Shown here in pieces: positions 27,106 to 36,023 of a DNA stretch of 64,000 bases. Origin of the DNA: Nocardiopsis mwathae (GTDB taxonomy: Bacteria; Actinomycetota; Actinomycetes; Streptosporangiales; Streptosporangiaceae). A program made the position numbers and the translations under genes. The notes under the pieces were generated by a model. The model saw only the letters and a list, made by a program, of their open reading frames with translations, was not told the origin of the DNA and did not search any database. Position 1 is the stretch's first letter, and the number at the start of each line of letters is the position of its first letter. The DNA lies in contig NZ_JACHDS010000001.1 in NCBI RefSeq assembly GCF_014201195.1, forward strand, positions 5,518,001 through 5,582,000, written 5' to 3'.

Positions 27106-27786
27106 TCACTCCTCGGGGAGCTCCAGCAGCCTGCCGACCACGGACTCCAGGCCCTGGCCGGTGGCGTCGGGTTCGTCGAAGACGCTGGGGAACCGGCCCT
27201 CGAAGTGGTCGGACCAGCCGGTGGTCAGGCCCGCGCGCTTGGCGCCGTGGGCGTCCCAGGCGTGCGCGGTGACCAGGGCCAGGCGGGCGGGGTCGACGTC
27301 GCATCCCGCGGCGGCGTGGTGGTACAGGTCGGGGGCGGGCTTGAAGCGGCGGGTGGCCGCGGCCGAGAACACCTGCTCCACGTAGGCGGTGAGCCCGGCC
27401 CGGTCCAGCAGGGAGCGGCCGGTCTCCTCCGAGGCGTTGGTCAGCACCACCACCCGCGCCCCGGAGTCGCGGGCCAGGCGCATCGCCGCATCCGCGTCGG
27501 GTCGGACGTCCAGTGAGGCGAGCGCCTGCACGATCGACTCCACCGCGCCCGCCGAGATCTGGTAGCCGGTGATGTCCAGCAGCGCACCGCGCGCCAGGTC
27601 GCCGAAGGGCCGGTAGCCGTCGGCCGCGGTCAGTGCGAACGCGTCGCGCAGGACGTGGGCGAACCACCGGTACATCAGCACCCGGGGGATGCCCGCCTCG
27701 CGGAACCGCCACTCCAGGGGTTGGAGTGGGAACAGGGTCTCCATCACATCGAAGGCGATGACGTGTGGACGCCTGGCTTCGGTCAC
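27106..27786 (-). CDS. HAD-superfamily hydrolase, haloacid dehalogenase type II-like
   Basis: A 226-residue HAD hydrolase. Motif I is IAFDVMETLFPL with the nucleophilic aspartate near residue 12; motif II VVVLTNAS; motif III lysine in RRFKPAPDLYHH; motif IV VTAHAWDAHGAKRAGL. This set fits 2-haloacid dehalogenase type II relatives, although the substrate could equally be a phosphate ester. GTG 27786 is chosen for the GGGAG 8 nt upstream; an ATG at 27933 would add 49 arginine-rich residues from the neighbouring repeat element. It is convergent with the DUF6221 gene. Confidence 0.82.
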   Translation of the reverse strand: MTEARRPHVIAFDVMETLFPLQPLEWRFREAGIPRVLMYRWFAHVLRDAFALTAADGYRPFGDLARGALLDITGYQISAGAVESIVQALASLDVRPDADAAMRLARDSGARVVVLTNASEETGRSLLDRAGLTAYVEQVFSAAATRRFKPAPDLYHHAAAGCDVDPARLALVTAHAWDAHGAKRAGLTTGWSDHFEGRFPSVFDEPDATGQGLESVVGRLLELPEE

Positions 27787-27865
27787 GGCATACTCCCGTT
27801 CTGATCCGCCCGTTTCGGCCCGGCGCGGTGGCCGGTGCCGTCCCGCCCCACGCGGGACCGCGCTC

Positions 27866-28032
27866 CTAGGACGTGTTCGACGGATCATTCCCGGCTCGCG
27901 GCCTCCGGAACGACGCTCGCTGCGCCGCTCCACTCGTGAAGCCGACCTGGATCGACTTCGTGAAGCGGCTTGCGAGCGCCGCCCCGGACGGCCGCTCGCT
28001 CAGGAGGAAAGCATCCGCCGAACACGCCCTAG
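27866..28032. mobile_element. MITE-like foldback element (167 bp)
   Basis: The ends are imperfect inverted repeats: CTAGGACGTGTTCGACGGAT at 27866-27885 and, at 28013-28032, a sequence whose complement matches it at 18 of 20 positions. Both ends carry CTAG, consistent with duplication of a TA-centred target as in the IS5/IS427 group. The inner sequence is also partly self-complementary (27893-27935 with about 27970-28005). It encodes nothing and lies between two divergent genes. Family assignment is inference; no transposase is in the window. Confidence 0.6.
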
Positions 28033-28116
28033 CAGATCCATACCCCGCGGGTAACACGCGTCCCGGTCTCGTCGGCGGCACGCTCCCATAACGACCGGGG
28101 GATCTTCGGGCCGTTA

Positions 28117-28132
28117 TGTGACCGCGGTCACA
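28117..28132. promoter_or_regulatory. Perfect 16-bp CRP-type palindrome
   Basis: TGTGACCGCGGTCACA is a perfect palindrome matching the CRP/FNR-family consensus TGTGA-N6-TCACA. It lies 87 bp before the start of the small membrane protein at 28219 and 330 bp before the divergent HAD gene. It is a likely binding site for a cAMP-receptor-like regulator. Confidence 0.6.
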
Positions 28133-28218
28133 GAATGCGGCGTCGTAAGCGCGGAAGCTAAGTTGCGCAGGCACTCCCTCTACGGCCCGAGGGGGCCGTG
28201 ATTTGGAGGTGGATGTCG

Positions 28219-28653
28219 ATGTCCACGATCGCTCACGCCCGCTCGCACGCGGTCACGCACGCCTGGAGGGGCGTGCTGGCGGGAATCGGCGGCGGCATCG
28301 TCTTCGGCGTTCTCATGGCGATGACCGGGATGCTGGAGTCCGTCGCGATGCTGGTCGGTGCCGACGACGCCATTATCGGCGGCGTGGTCCACCTGATCAT
28401 CGCAGCCGCTTTCGGCCTCGTGTTCGGGCTCGTCATGGGGGCCTACTCCGACAAGGTGTGGACCCTCCTCGGCGCGGGCGTCGTCTACGGCCTGGTGCTG
28501 TGGGTCGTCGGTGGGCTCATGATCATGCCTGCCTGGCTCGGCATGGAGATGTTCGTGTTCGACCAGATGGCGTGGATGAGCCTCGCCGGTCACCTGCTCT
28601 TCGGCATCGTCCTGGCCGGAACGATGTTCGCCCTCAGTAAGGGTGATGCGTAA
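28219..28653 (+). CDS. Four-helix small membrane protein
   Basis: A 144-residue membrane protein with four hydrophobic helices, at about residues 17-37 (VLAGIGGGIVFGVLMAMTG), 46-74, 80-105 (WTLLGAGVVYGLVLWVVGG) and 122-140. The N-terminus has three histidines (AHARSHAVTHAW) that might bind metal. I prefer ATG 28219 because GGAGG at 28205-28209 is 9 nt away; ATG 28213 would be only 3 nt from it. No family is recognised. The perfect CRP-type palindrome upstream suggests regulation by carbon or redox state. Confidence 0.75.
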   Translation: MSTIAHARSHAVTHAWRGVLAGIGGGIVFGVLMAMTGMLESVAMLVGADDAIIGGVVHLIIAAAFGLVFGLVMGAYSDKVWTLLGAGVVYGLVLWVVGGLMIMPAWLGMEMFVFDQMAWMSLAGHLLFGIVLAGTMFALSKGDA

Positions 28654-28812
28654 GGGATCCCCGCCCCGGCGCAGCGCTCGTCCGCGATCGGGACCCCGCC
28701 GCCCCGGGGTGAAGGCAGGGCGGCGGGGCCGCGCCGCTGTGGTCCATTCGGATCGTGTGCGGCGCTCCCTCGCACACAGGCCGGCGGGTCCGCGGACCCG
28801 CCGGCCGTCCGT

Positions 28813-29697
<885 letters not shown>

Positions 29698-29786
29698 GCT
29701 GGCTCCTCGATCGTGTGCTGCGTGATGCCCATGCTGGATCGCGGGTGCCGCGCGGAGCAGGGTGGAGCGGCGCGCGGCGCACCCAC

Positions 29787-29802
29787 CGAACCAGTTGGTT
29801 CG
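29787..29802. promoter_or_regulatory. TetR operator candidate 1
   Basis: CGAACCAGTTGGTTCG: 7-bp arms CGAACCA and TGGTTCG around GT. It shares the core AACCA-N2-TGGTT with the site at 29839-29852. Located between the divergent aldo/keto reductase and TetR genes. Confidence 0.7.
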
Positions 29803-29838
29803 TGAAATGGACACTACGCCCGCTCGCTCCGGCCGGTC

Positions 29839-29852
29839 AAACCATCTGGTTT
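29839..29852. promoter_or_regulatory. TetR operator candidate 2
   Basis: AAACCATCTGGTTT: 6-bp arms around TC, with the same AACCA-N2-TGGTT core as 29787-29802, 52 bp away centre to centre (about five helical turns). It ends 14 nt before the TetR ATG, so binding would give autorepression. Confidence 0.7.
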
Positions 29853-29866
29853 GCGATACTGGTCGC

Positions 29867-30472
29867 ATGCGAGCACAGGGAGAGGCGACACGCGCACGTA
29901 TCCTCGCCGCCGCGGCCGAGGAGTTCACCGTGCACGGCGTGGCCGGTGCCCGTATCAACCGCATCGCCGAGACGGCGAAGGCCAGCAAGGAGCGCCTCTA
30001 CGCCTACTTCGGCACCAAGGAGGAGCTGTTCGGCGAGGTGATCTCGGCCGGAGTGGCGCAGATCGTCGAGGCGGTGCCGATCGGCGAGGACCTGCCCGAC
30101 TACGCCGGTCGGCTGTTCGACCACCTCCACGCCGACCCGCGGCGCCAGCGGGTCATGGCGTGGGCCTGGCTGGAGGGGCCGCGCGAGCACCTGGCCGAGG
30201 GGCACCCGCGGGTCGAGGCCTACCGGACCAAGATCGCAACGGTGCGCCGGGCCCAGGAGCGCGGCCTTGTCGACCCGGCGTGGGACCCCTACGACCTGCT
30301 GTCGATGTTGTGCGCGCTGACCTCGGCGTGGCTGATGGCGCCGCATGAGCTGCGGGCGCTCGCCGACCGGGACACCCCCGGCCGCGGGGCCGACGAACGC
30401 CGAGCGGCCGTGGTCGAGGCCGCCCGGCGGCTGGTGGCCGCCCCGCCGGCTGCGGGGCGGGACGGTCGCTGA
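29867..30472 (+). CDS. TetR-family transcriptional regulator
   Basis: A 201-residue repressor. Residues 5-50 are the TetR DNA-binding domain ([17 protein letters not shown], then [26 protein letters not shown]). The C-terminal domain (about 60-200) is helical with TetR_C-like [15 protein letters not shown] 29867 gives the conserved N-terminus and starts right behind the second operator-like repeat. It most likely represses itself and the divergent aldo/keto reductase. It is convergent with the zinc-ribbon membrane gene, 6 bp away. Confidence 0.9.
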   Translation: MRAQGEATRARILAAAAEEFTVHGVAGARINRIAETAKASKERLYAYFGTKEELFGEVISAGVAQIVEAVPIGEDLPDYAGRLFDHLHADPRRQRVMAWAWLEGPREHLAEGHPRVEAYRTKIATVRRAQERGLVDPAWDPYDLLSMLCALTSAWLMAPHELRALADRDTPGRGADERRAAVVEAARRLVAAPPAAGRDGR

Positions 30473-30478
30473 GGGGGG

Positions 30479-31603
30479 CTACTGGGGCGGCGGGGTGCCG
30501 TCCCCCTGTGCCATCCACCAGATCAGCGCGATGACGGCGGCCGCCACGAGGAGGGCGAAGAGGATCTTCGTGCCGCTGTAGGGGCGCTCGCCCTGCACCT
30601 CGCCGCTGCACCCGTTGATGAGGACCTGCCAGTTCTTGCCCTTGTACAGGTAGCAGCCCATCCACACCGGCAGCAGCATCAGCTTGTAGGTGATGTCGGA
30701 GTAGGTCGTGTCGACCGACGTGACCTGCTGCTCGTCGCCGCCGATGTCGTTGCAGCAGTCCTTCTCGATCACCGGGGCCATCCGCGCCTTGGCCTCGGTC
30801 AGCCCGTCCTCGGGCTCGACGTCGTAGCGCAGCGCCTGGTGGCCGGCGAGGTACTCCGGCCGGTAGGCCACGGCCTGCTTCTTCAGCGGCCACGGCTCCA
30901 GGGCGTCGAGGCGGGCGTTGTCGACCTGGGTGGTGGCGGGGACGAGGACGTCGTCGAAGTCCCGCCGCACCGTGCCCTTCGCCGGGTACCAGCGGGTCTT
31001 GCGCACCTTGCGGGTGCGCTCCTCCTGCTTGCCGTCGACGGTGACCGTGTAGGTCTCGGTGACGTAGTAGTACTCCCCGCGCTTGCCCTTGTAGTCCGAG
31101 ACCGTCCGGGTGTCGAACGTCCAGTGCGGCAGGTAGGTGCTCCGCATGGTCTCGGCCTCGGACACCTTCTTCAGCCGGTTCGGGGCGAACCAGCGGGTCT
31201 TGACCCAGGACCGCAGCGCGTCGCGGGCGCCGTCGCGGTCGACCGCGAACGGCAGCACCGCTTCGGGCTCGACCTGCAGGTCCTGCGAGGTGTCGGCGAC
31301 CAGGGGCGCGGCGCAGAACTGGCAGCCGCGCGCGAGCACGTCGCCCTGGGTGTGCGCCCCGCACCCCTGGCAGAGGAACCGCTGCGGGGCGAGCTCCGCG
31401 GCCGGTCGGCGCTGCTTGGCCATCAGCTCGTCGTAGGAGTGCTCGCGCACCTTGCGCCGCGGTGCGGCGATGGCCTGCTGCCCGCCGCAGTAGGGGCACT
31501 GCAGGTGGCGCGTGCCCGGTGCGAATTCGAGCCGCGCACCGCAGCCCTGGCAGGGGGCCGAGTACGGCGATGAGGCAGGGGGAACGGCGGTGTTGTCGGT
31601 CAT
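30479..31603 (-). CDS. Zinc-ribbon, single-helix membrane protein (YdjG-like)
   Basis: A 374-residue protein with two zinc ribbons: CQGCGARLEF paired with CPYCGG (residues 18-40) and CQGCGAHTQ paired with GCQFCAAPL (about 78-100). A long beta-rich region follows with repeated RTRW/YPAKG aromatic-basic patterns, then one C-terminal transmembrane helix (KILFALLVAAAVIALIWWMA, about 345-365) and a short tail. It resembles the TFIIB-type zinc-ribbon protein encoded beside SPFH proteins in Bacillus (ydjG-ydjI), which works in membrane stress. It follows the SPFH gene by 42 nt. Function is inferred from that pairing. Confidence 0.7.
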   Translation of the reverse strand: MTDNTAVPPASSPYSAPCQGCGARLEFAPGTRHLQCPYCGGQQAIAAPRRKVREHSYDELMAKQRRPAAELAPQRFLCQGCGAHTQGDVLARGCQFCAAPLVADTSQDLQVEPEAVLPFAVDRDGARDALRSWVKTRWFAPNRLKKVSEAETMRSTYLPHWTFDTRTVSDYKGKRGEYYYVTETYTVTVDGKQEERTRKVRKTRWYPAKGTVRRDFDDVLVPATTQVDNARLDALEPWPLKKQAVAYRPEYLAGHQALRYDVEPEDGLTEAKARMAPVIEKDCCNDIGGDEQQVTSVDTTYSDITYKLMLLPVWMGCYLYKGKNWQVLINGCSGEVQGERPYSGTKILFALLVAAAVIALIWWMAQGDGTPPPQ

Positions 31604-31645
31604 GGAGCTCTTCGCTGTGGGGAGGGGACGGGGCGCGGGGGAAGG

Positions 31646-32872
31646 TCAGTGGGAGGGGGGCAGCGGGGGCGGGGTGGGGCCGAAGAGCCGGGCCAGCTCC
31701 GGCAGCTGGCCGGCGGGCACCCACTGCTGCATCCCGGTCTTCCACACCAGCGTGTCGGGCCGCAGGGCGCCGCTGCCGACCTGCGCGCTCAGGTCGGCCG
31801 GGCCGAACGGGCCGAGCTGCTGCCCGTTGGCGCCGATGTACCACTGCTCCTGCGGGGGCAGGGGCGGTGGAGCCGCGGGGCCGCCGTGCTGGGGCGCCGG
31901 AGCCGGGTGCGCGGGCTGTGCGGGCTGTGCGGGCTGCTGGCCCTGGTACGGGGCGGGGTGGCCCGGGTGCTGCGGGCCGCCGTGCTGGGGCGCCGGAGCC
32001 TGCGGGGCGCCCCCGCCGAGTGCCGAGGCCATCTGCTGACCGGCCGCGATCCCCATACCGAGCCCCATGCCCTCGCTCGCACCGCCGCCCGGGTTCTGCG
32101 CGGCGTCCTCCAGCGCGTTGGCCGCCTGGAACCGCGTGTACTCCCCGAGGTCGCCCAGGATGCCCATCTGCGAGCGCTTGTCGAGGGCCTCCTCCACCTC
32201 CTTCGGCAGGGAGATGTTCTCGACGATGAACCGCGGGATCTCCAGGCCGACGTCGGCGAGGTCGACGCTGAGCAGCTCGGCCAGCCGCTCACCGATCTCG
32301 TGCTGCTTCGCCGCCAGCTCCAGCACCGGCACGTCGGCGGTGGCCGTGGCCAGGGCCCCGGCCAGGCGGCCCACGATCATCTGCCGCAGGTACTCCTCGA
32401 CCTCCTCGGTGCGGAACTGCGGGTCGGTCCCGGCCAGCTCGCCGATCAGCCGCGCAGGGTCCAGGACACGCACGGCGTAGCCGCCGAACGCGCGCACCCG
32501 CACCGGGCCGAACTCCGGGTCGCGGAGCATGACGGGGTTCTGCGTCCCCCACTTCATGTCCGTGAACAGCCGGGTGTTGACGAAGTACACCTCGGCCTTG
32601 AAGGGCGACTCGAAGCCGTACTTCCAGCCCTTGAGCGTCGACAGCACCGGCATGTTCTGCGTGTGCAGCGTGTAGGTGCCCGGCGGGTAGACGTCGGCCA
32701 GCCGCCCCTCGTTGACGAAGACCGCGACCTGCGACTCGCGCACGATGAGCTGGGCGCCCATCTTGATCTCGTTGTCGTGGCGCGGAAAGCGCCAGACGAT
32801 GGTGTCGCGGCTGTCGTCCAGCCACTCGATGATGTCGACGAGTTCGCCCCGGATCGCGTCGAACAGTCCCAC
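31646..32872 (-). CDS. SPFH-domain protein with GYF-like C-terminal domain (YdjI-like)
   Basis: A 408-residue protein. Residues about 30-235 form an SPFH/band-7-like (virion-core) domain: VGLFDAIRGELVDIIEW at the start, QLIVRESQVAVFVNEGR, then GGYAVRVLDPARLIGEL and IPRFIVENISLPKEVEEALDKR. Residues 285-345 are a Gln/Pro/His-rich linker containing a duplicated PAPQHGGP unit. The last 60 residues are a GYF_2-type domain (QWYIGANGQQLGPFGPADL). GTG 32872 has AGGAG 6 nt upstream. SPFH proteins assemble at membranes; here it probably recruits the zinc-ribbon partner encoded downstream. Confidence 0.8.
   Translation of the reverse strand: MGLFDAIRGELVDIIEWLDDSRDTIVWRFPRHDNEIKMGAQLIVRESQVAVFVNEGRLADVYPPGTYTLHTQNMPVLSTLKGWKYGFESPFKAEVYFVNTRLFTDMKWGTQNPVMLRDPEFGPVRVRAFGGYAVRVLDPARLIGELAGTDPQFRTEEVEEYLRQMIVGRLAGALATATADVPVLELAAKQHEIGERLAELLSVDLADVGLEIPRFIVENISLPKEVEEALDKRSQMGILGDLGEYTRFQAANALEDAAQNPGGGASEGMGLGMGIAAGQQMASALGGGAPQAPAPQHGGPQHPGHPAPYQGQQPAQPAQPAHPAPAPQHGGPAAPPPLPPQEQWYIGANGQQLGPFGPADLSAQVGSGALRPDTLVWKTGMQQWVPAGQLPELARLFGPTPPPLPPSH
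31878..32000. repeat. 27-bp direct repeats within the SPFH gene linker
   Basis: The same 27-bp sequence is present at 31878-31904 and 31974-32000, encoding the duplicated PAPQHGGP of the linker. Between them lie three tandem GCGGGCTG(T/C) units at about 31911-31937 encoding QPAQPAQPA. This is an internal duplication within the disordered linker. Confidence 0.75.
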
Positions 32873-33095
32873 TACCCACTCCTTCGTCCTCATGGCCGTC
32901 CGGCCGCCGGGCGCACCGCTGACCGTCAGGGGCGCGCACGGGAATCCGACCATGCGAGTGGCCGCTGTGGTTCCCTTGGTTCCCGGATTGTGGCGATTCT
33001 GGCGCCAGGTGCGGTCCAGCGCCACCGCAACAGGGGGTCCTGGCCGGAACCGGCCGAGAACGCGCGGGACAGGTCGGGCTTCCGGCTCCGCCGGG

Positions 33096-33386
33096 TCAGC
33101 CCCCGGCGACGGACGGCAGCACCCGAACCTCGGTGCCCTCGGTGACCGGGGTGTCCAGGCCCGACAGCGTCCGGCACTCGTCGGAGTCGACGAACACGTT
33201 CACGTAGCGCCGCAGGCGGCCCTGTTCGTCGCGGATCCGCCGGGCCAGCCGCGGATGGCGGGTCGCCAGTTCGTCGAGGACGCCGCCCAGCGGCATCGTG
33301 CCGCCGTCGCCCAGCGGGATGTCGACCTTGGCCACCCCGCCCGAGTCGGTCCGCAGCGCCTGGGGCAGGAAGACGGTCGCGCCCAT
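33096..33386 (-). CDS. MoaD/ThiS-family ubiquitin-like small protein
   Basis: A 96-residue beta-grasp protein ending in VLPSVAGG, the diglycine tail needed for adenylation and thiocarboxylate or isopeptide formation. Other family features are MPLGGVLDELATRHPRLARRI and YVNVFVDSDECRTLSGLDTPVTEGTEVRVLP. It could act as a sulfur carrier (MoaD, ThiS, CysO type) or a small protein modifier. No E1-like, MoaE or sulfurtransferase gene is nearby. ATG 33386 is 5 nt after the stop of the BNR-repeat gene, so the two are co-translated. Confidence 0.88.
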   Translation of the reverse strand: MGATVFLPQALRTDSGGVAKVDIPLGDGGTMPLGGVLDELATRHPRLARRIRDEQGRLRRYVNVFVDSDECRTLSGLDTPVTEGTEVRVLPSVAGG

Positions 33387-33391
33387 GGCCC

Positions 33392-34492
33392 CTACACCTC
33401 CACCGCGCGTACGCACAGGACGTCGGGCAGGTGCGAGGTGACCGGGCGCCACTCCTCGCTCTCGTCGGTGGCGGCGTACACGTCCCCCGCCCGGGTGCCG
33501 AAGTAGAAGCCGGGTACGTCGGCGCCGTCGGTGCACGCGGCGTCGCGCAGCACGATGCTGTAGTAGGGCTCCGCGGGCAGCCCCCGGCTCACCGAGCGCC
33601 AGCTCCCGCCGCCGTCGTCGGTCCGGTACACCCGCAGCCGGTAGTCGGGCGGCAGGTGCACCTCCTGGCTGATCACCGGGAAGTTCAGCACGGTGCCGGG
33701 GAGGCGCGGGTGGGTCACCAGGGCGAACCCGAAGTCGGAGGGCAGGCCGTCGGCGATGGACGTCCATCCCGCGGCCGGATCCGCGGTGCGGTAGACGCCG
33801 TGGTGGTTCTGCAGGTAGAAGGTGCCGTCGGCGGCGACGGCCAGCTTGTGCACGCACTGGCCGTACTCGGGCGAGTCCTCGGGCAGGAACACCGCGCCGA
33901 TGCCCTTGTTCACCGGCGTCCAGGACGCGCCGTCGTCGAGTGTCCGGTAGACACCGCCGGTGGACATGCCCACGGTGACGGCGTGCGGGTCCTTGCCGTC
34001 GGCGGTCGCGCGGCGGGGGAGCACGGTGTGGATGGCGGCGCCCCCGGCCCCCGGCCACCAGTCGGTGCGGTGCGGGTGGTCCCACAGCGCGCGCACGATC
34101 TCGTAGCTCTCACCGCCGTCGGTGGAGCGGAACAGGCCGTGCGGCTCGACCCCCGCGTACACGACGCCGGGCTCGTCGTCGAAGGCGAACTGCCAGACGC
34201 GGGCGAAGGAGGTGTCGGAGTCCGGAGGGAAGGCGATGGGCGGCTCCCCGGGCTCGCTCCAGGTCGCCCCCAGATCGTCGCTGAACCACACGCTGGGGCC
34301 GAAATGCGAGCTCTCCGACCCGGCCAGGATGCGCCGCGTGTGCGGGTCGATGCCGACGGCGTAGACCCCCATCATGTTCGCGTAGTCCTCGGGGTCGAGC
34401 CGGTGCGGACCGTCGACCTCCCAGTGCCTCCGGTCCTCGCTGCGCGCGGTGAACAGGCCTTTTCGTGTACCTATGACCAGGAGAAATGCCAT
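33392..34492 (-). CDS. BNR/Asp-box beta-propeller protein
   Basis: A 366-residue beta-propeller with repeated Asp-box motifs, S/TxDxGxxW: SDDLGATWSEP, STDGGESYE, TLDDGASWTP, TDDGGGSWRSV, and a related TADPAAGWTS. No signal peptide is seen (it begins MAFLLVIGTRKGLFTA), so it is probably cytoplasmic. Such proteins resemble the VPS10/sialidase-type propeller but lack sialidase catalytic arginines. Immediately coupled to a MoaD-like protein, a pairing I recall in other actinobacteria; function unknown. Start ATG 34492 is followed by a strand typical of the family. Confidence 0.82.
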   Translation of the reverse strand: MAFLLVIGTRKGLFTARSEDRRHWEVDGPHRLDPEDYANMMGVYAVGIDPHTRRILAGSESSHFGPSVWFSDDLGATWSEPGEPPIAFPPDSDTSFARVWQFAFDDEPGVVYAGVEPHGLFRSTDGGESYEIVRALWDHPHRTDWWPGAGGAAIHTVLPRRATADGKDPHAVTVGMSTGGVYRTLDDGASWTPVNKGIGAVFLPEDSPEYGQCVHKLAVAADGTFYLQNHHGVYRTADPAAGWTSIADGLPSDFGFALVTHPRLPGTVLNFPVISQEVHLPPDYRLRVYRTDDGGGSWRSVSRGLPAEPYYSIVLRDAACTDGADVPGFYFGTRAGDVYAATDESEEWRPVTSHLPDVLCVRAVEV

Positions 34493-34585
34493 GACGGGCT
34501 CCCAAAAGAATCGCTAGAGCCCACTGTGACACACGCCACTGACATTCGCCCGGTGCGACCCGTTCGGACGCGCGGTGGCCGGGGG

Positions 34586-34620
34586 GCGCGGCGGGCGCCG
34601 GTGGCCGGCGCCCGCCGCGC
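34586..34620 (-). terminator. Strong GC hairpin after the snapalysin gene
   Basis: Arms 34586-34601 and 34605-34620 are perfectly complementary over 16 bp with a 3-nt loop (TGG). It lies 96 nt after the snapalysin stop and before the BNR gene on the same strand, a good terminator candidate. Confidence 0.7.
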
Positions 34621-34715
34621 GTGATCCCGGAGGGACGCAGGGACGCGGGGGGTCATCGGCCCGCGCCCTCCGGGAGGATCGGTCGACCCGGACCGCCCGG
34701 GGCGGGCGGCCGCCG

Positions 34716-35312
34716 TCAGGGTCCGTCGACGACGATGACCCCGGCGGCGGGGGCCTGTCCGGCCGTTCCCCGGCCGTAGTTGGCCTCGACGCGCGCGCGT
34801 TCGACCGCGTTGGGCGTGGCGTTCTTGCAGTTCACGCCGCCGGTCGAGCCGGACATCAGCGAGGAGCAGGGACCCGGCTTCCTGTCAGGGAGGCCCAGGC
34901 TGTGGCCGAACTCGTGCGCGGCGATCCGGACCGGGTCGTGGCCCTGGTTCACCGCCTGGCGGCCCATCTCGATCCACACGGATCCGCCGGGGCGGACCGG
35001 CCCGAGGACGGCACGCGGCCACCCGTTGCTGGCGAAGACCCGGATCTCCGCGCGCTGGCCCGGCCGGGCGCGCACCAGGGTGACGTTGTCGACGCTGTCG
35101 TTCCACGCCTGGGCGCCGGCCGCGACGGCGCCGCGGAACTCCGCAGCCTGGCTGTCGTCGTAGTAGAGCGTCGTGGTCCGCTGCGCCTGGACCTGGTCGG
35201 CCTGGGCTGCGGTGGGGGAGGCGGCGGCGGTGGCGCTGGACGCTCCGCCGACGAGGGCGAGGGAGGTGATGGCGGCGGCGATCAGCGCGCACACCGAGGA
35301 TCTTCGCAGCAT
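34716..35312 (-). CDS. snpA: Snapalysin-type secreted metalloprotease (M7)
   Basis: A 198-residue secreted protease. Residues 1-30 are a Sec signal peptide (LRRSSVCALIAAAITSLALVG, then ATAAA cleavage region). The zinc motif HEFGHSLGLPD (HExxHxxGxxD, about residue 134) defines the snapalysin family, with Asp as third zinc ligand. Two cysteines (PCSSLM and NCKNAT) form the family disulfide. The propeptide is short. In Streptomyces snpA is usually divergent from a LysR regulator; none is present here. A strong hairpin follows. Confidence 0.9.
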   Translation of the reverse strand: MLRRSSVCALIAAAITSLALVGGASSATAAASPTAAQADQVQAQRTTTLYYDDSQAAEFRGAVAAGAQAWNDSVDNVTLVRARPGQRAEIRVFASNGWPRAVLGPVRPGGSVWIEMGRQAVNQGHDPVRIAAHEFGHSLGLPDRKPGPCSSLMSGSTGGVNCKNATPNAVERARVEANYGRGTAGQAPAAGVIVVDGP

Positions 35313-35500
35313 TCGTGTCTCCTTGGGGGATGAGAAAGAGCCTCGACTGCGGATGACCCTGTGGGGTCTCGGTGAGCGTACGTGTGCGGACTTATCGCGA
35401 CAAGAAGTCCAAATGCGAATTTTTCCGTCTTCAACGACGCGAGTGGCGGCCCACCGTCTGTCGTCCCTGCTCGGAGTGGGCCGCGTGGGAGAATCCGGCC

Positions 35501-35983
35501 ATGAGAGTCATCGAACCGCCGACTCCGCCGGCCGGCGTCAAGCGGTGGCTGGTGCGGCTGCCCATCCACCTGTTCCGGGCGCGGCTGGGCTGGGTCTTCG
35601 GCACCCGGATGGTGCTGCTCACCCACACCGGCCGCAACTCCGGGCGCCGGCGGCAGGTCGTCCTGGAGGTCGTCAACCACGACGACATCCGCTCCGGCGA
35701 GATCATCTGCAGCTCGGGCTTTGGCAAGCGGTCCGACTGGTACCGCAACATCCTCAAGGACCCGGCCGTCACCGTCCAGGTCGGAACCCGGGCCCGGGCC
35801 GCGACGGCGACGCCCATGTCGGCCGACGAGGGCGAGGAGGCGATGGCCCGCTACGCGGCGCGGCACCCCCGCATCGCGCGCGGCCTGTGCCGCGCCACGG
35901 GCTTCGAGGTCGACGGGAGCGACGCCGACTTCCGTGCCGTGGGGCGCGAGCTCCCCTTCGTCCGGTTCACGCCGCGGCGCTGA
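35501..35983 (+). CDS. Deazaflavin (F420)-dependent nitroreductase family protein
   Basis: A 160-residue single-domain DDN-like protein: WVFGTRMVLLTHTGRNSGRRRQVVLEVV, then SSGFGKRSDWYRNILKDPAVTVQVG and a C-terminal VGRELPFVRFTPR. These are the F420-binding split-barrel signatures of the actinobacterial FDOR group. Substrates are typically quinones, nitroaromatics or other reducible xenobiotics. ATG 35501 gives the typical N-terminus; longer open frames upstream overlap the divergent snapalysin promoter. It is the second such domain in the window (compare 15907-16839) but lacks the hemerythrin fusion. Confidence 0.85.
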   Translation: MRVIEPPTPPAGVKRWLVRLPIHLFRARLGWVFGTRMVLLTHTGRNSGRRRQVVLEVVNHDDIRSGEIICSSGFGKRSDWYRNILKDPAVTVQVGTRARAATATPMSADEGEEAMARYAARHPRIARGLCRATGFEVDGSDADFRAVGRELPFVRFTPRR

Positions 35984-36023
35984 GCCACCGGCCCCGGCCC
36001 TCCGCCTCAGCCGCGGACGGCCC

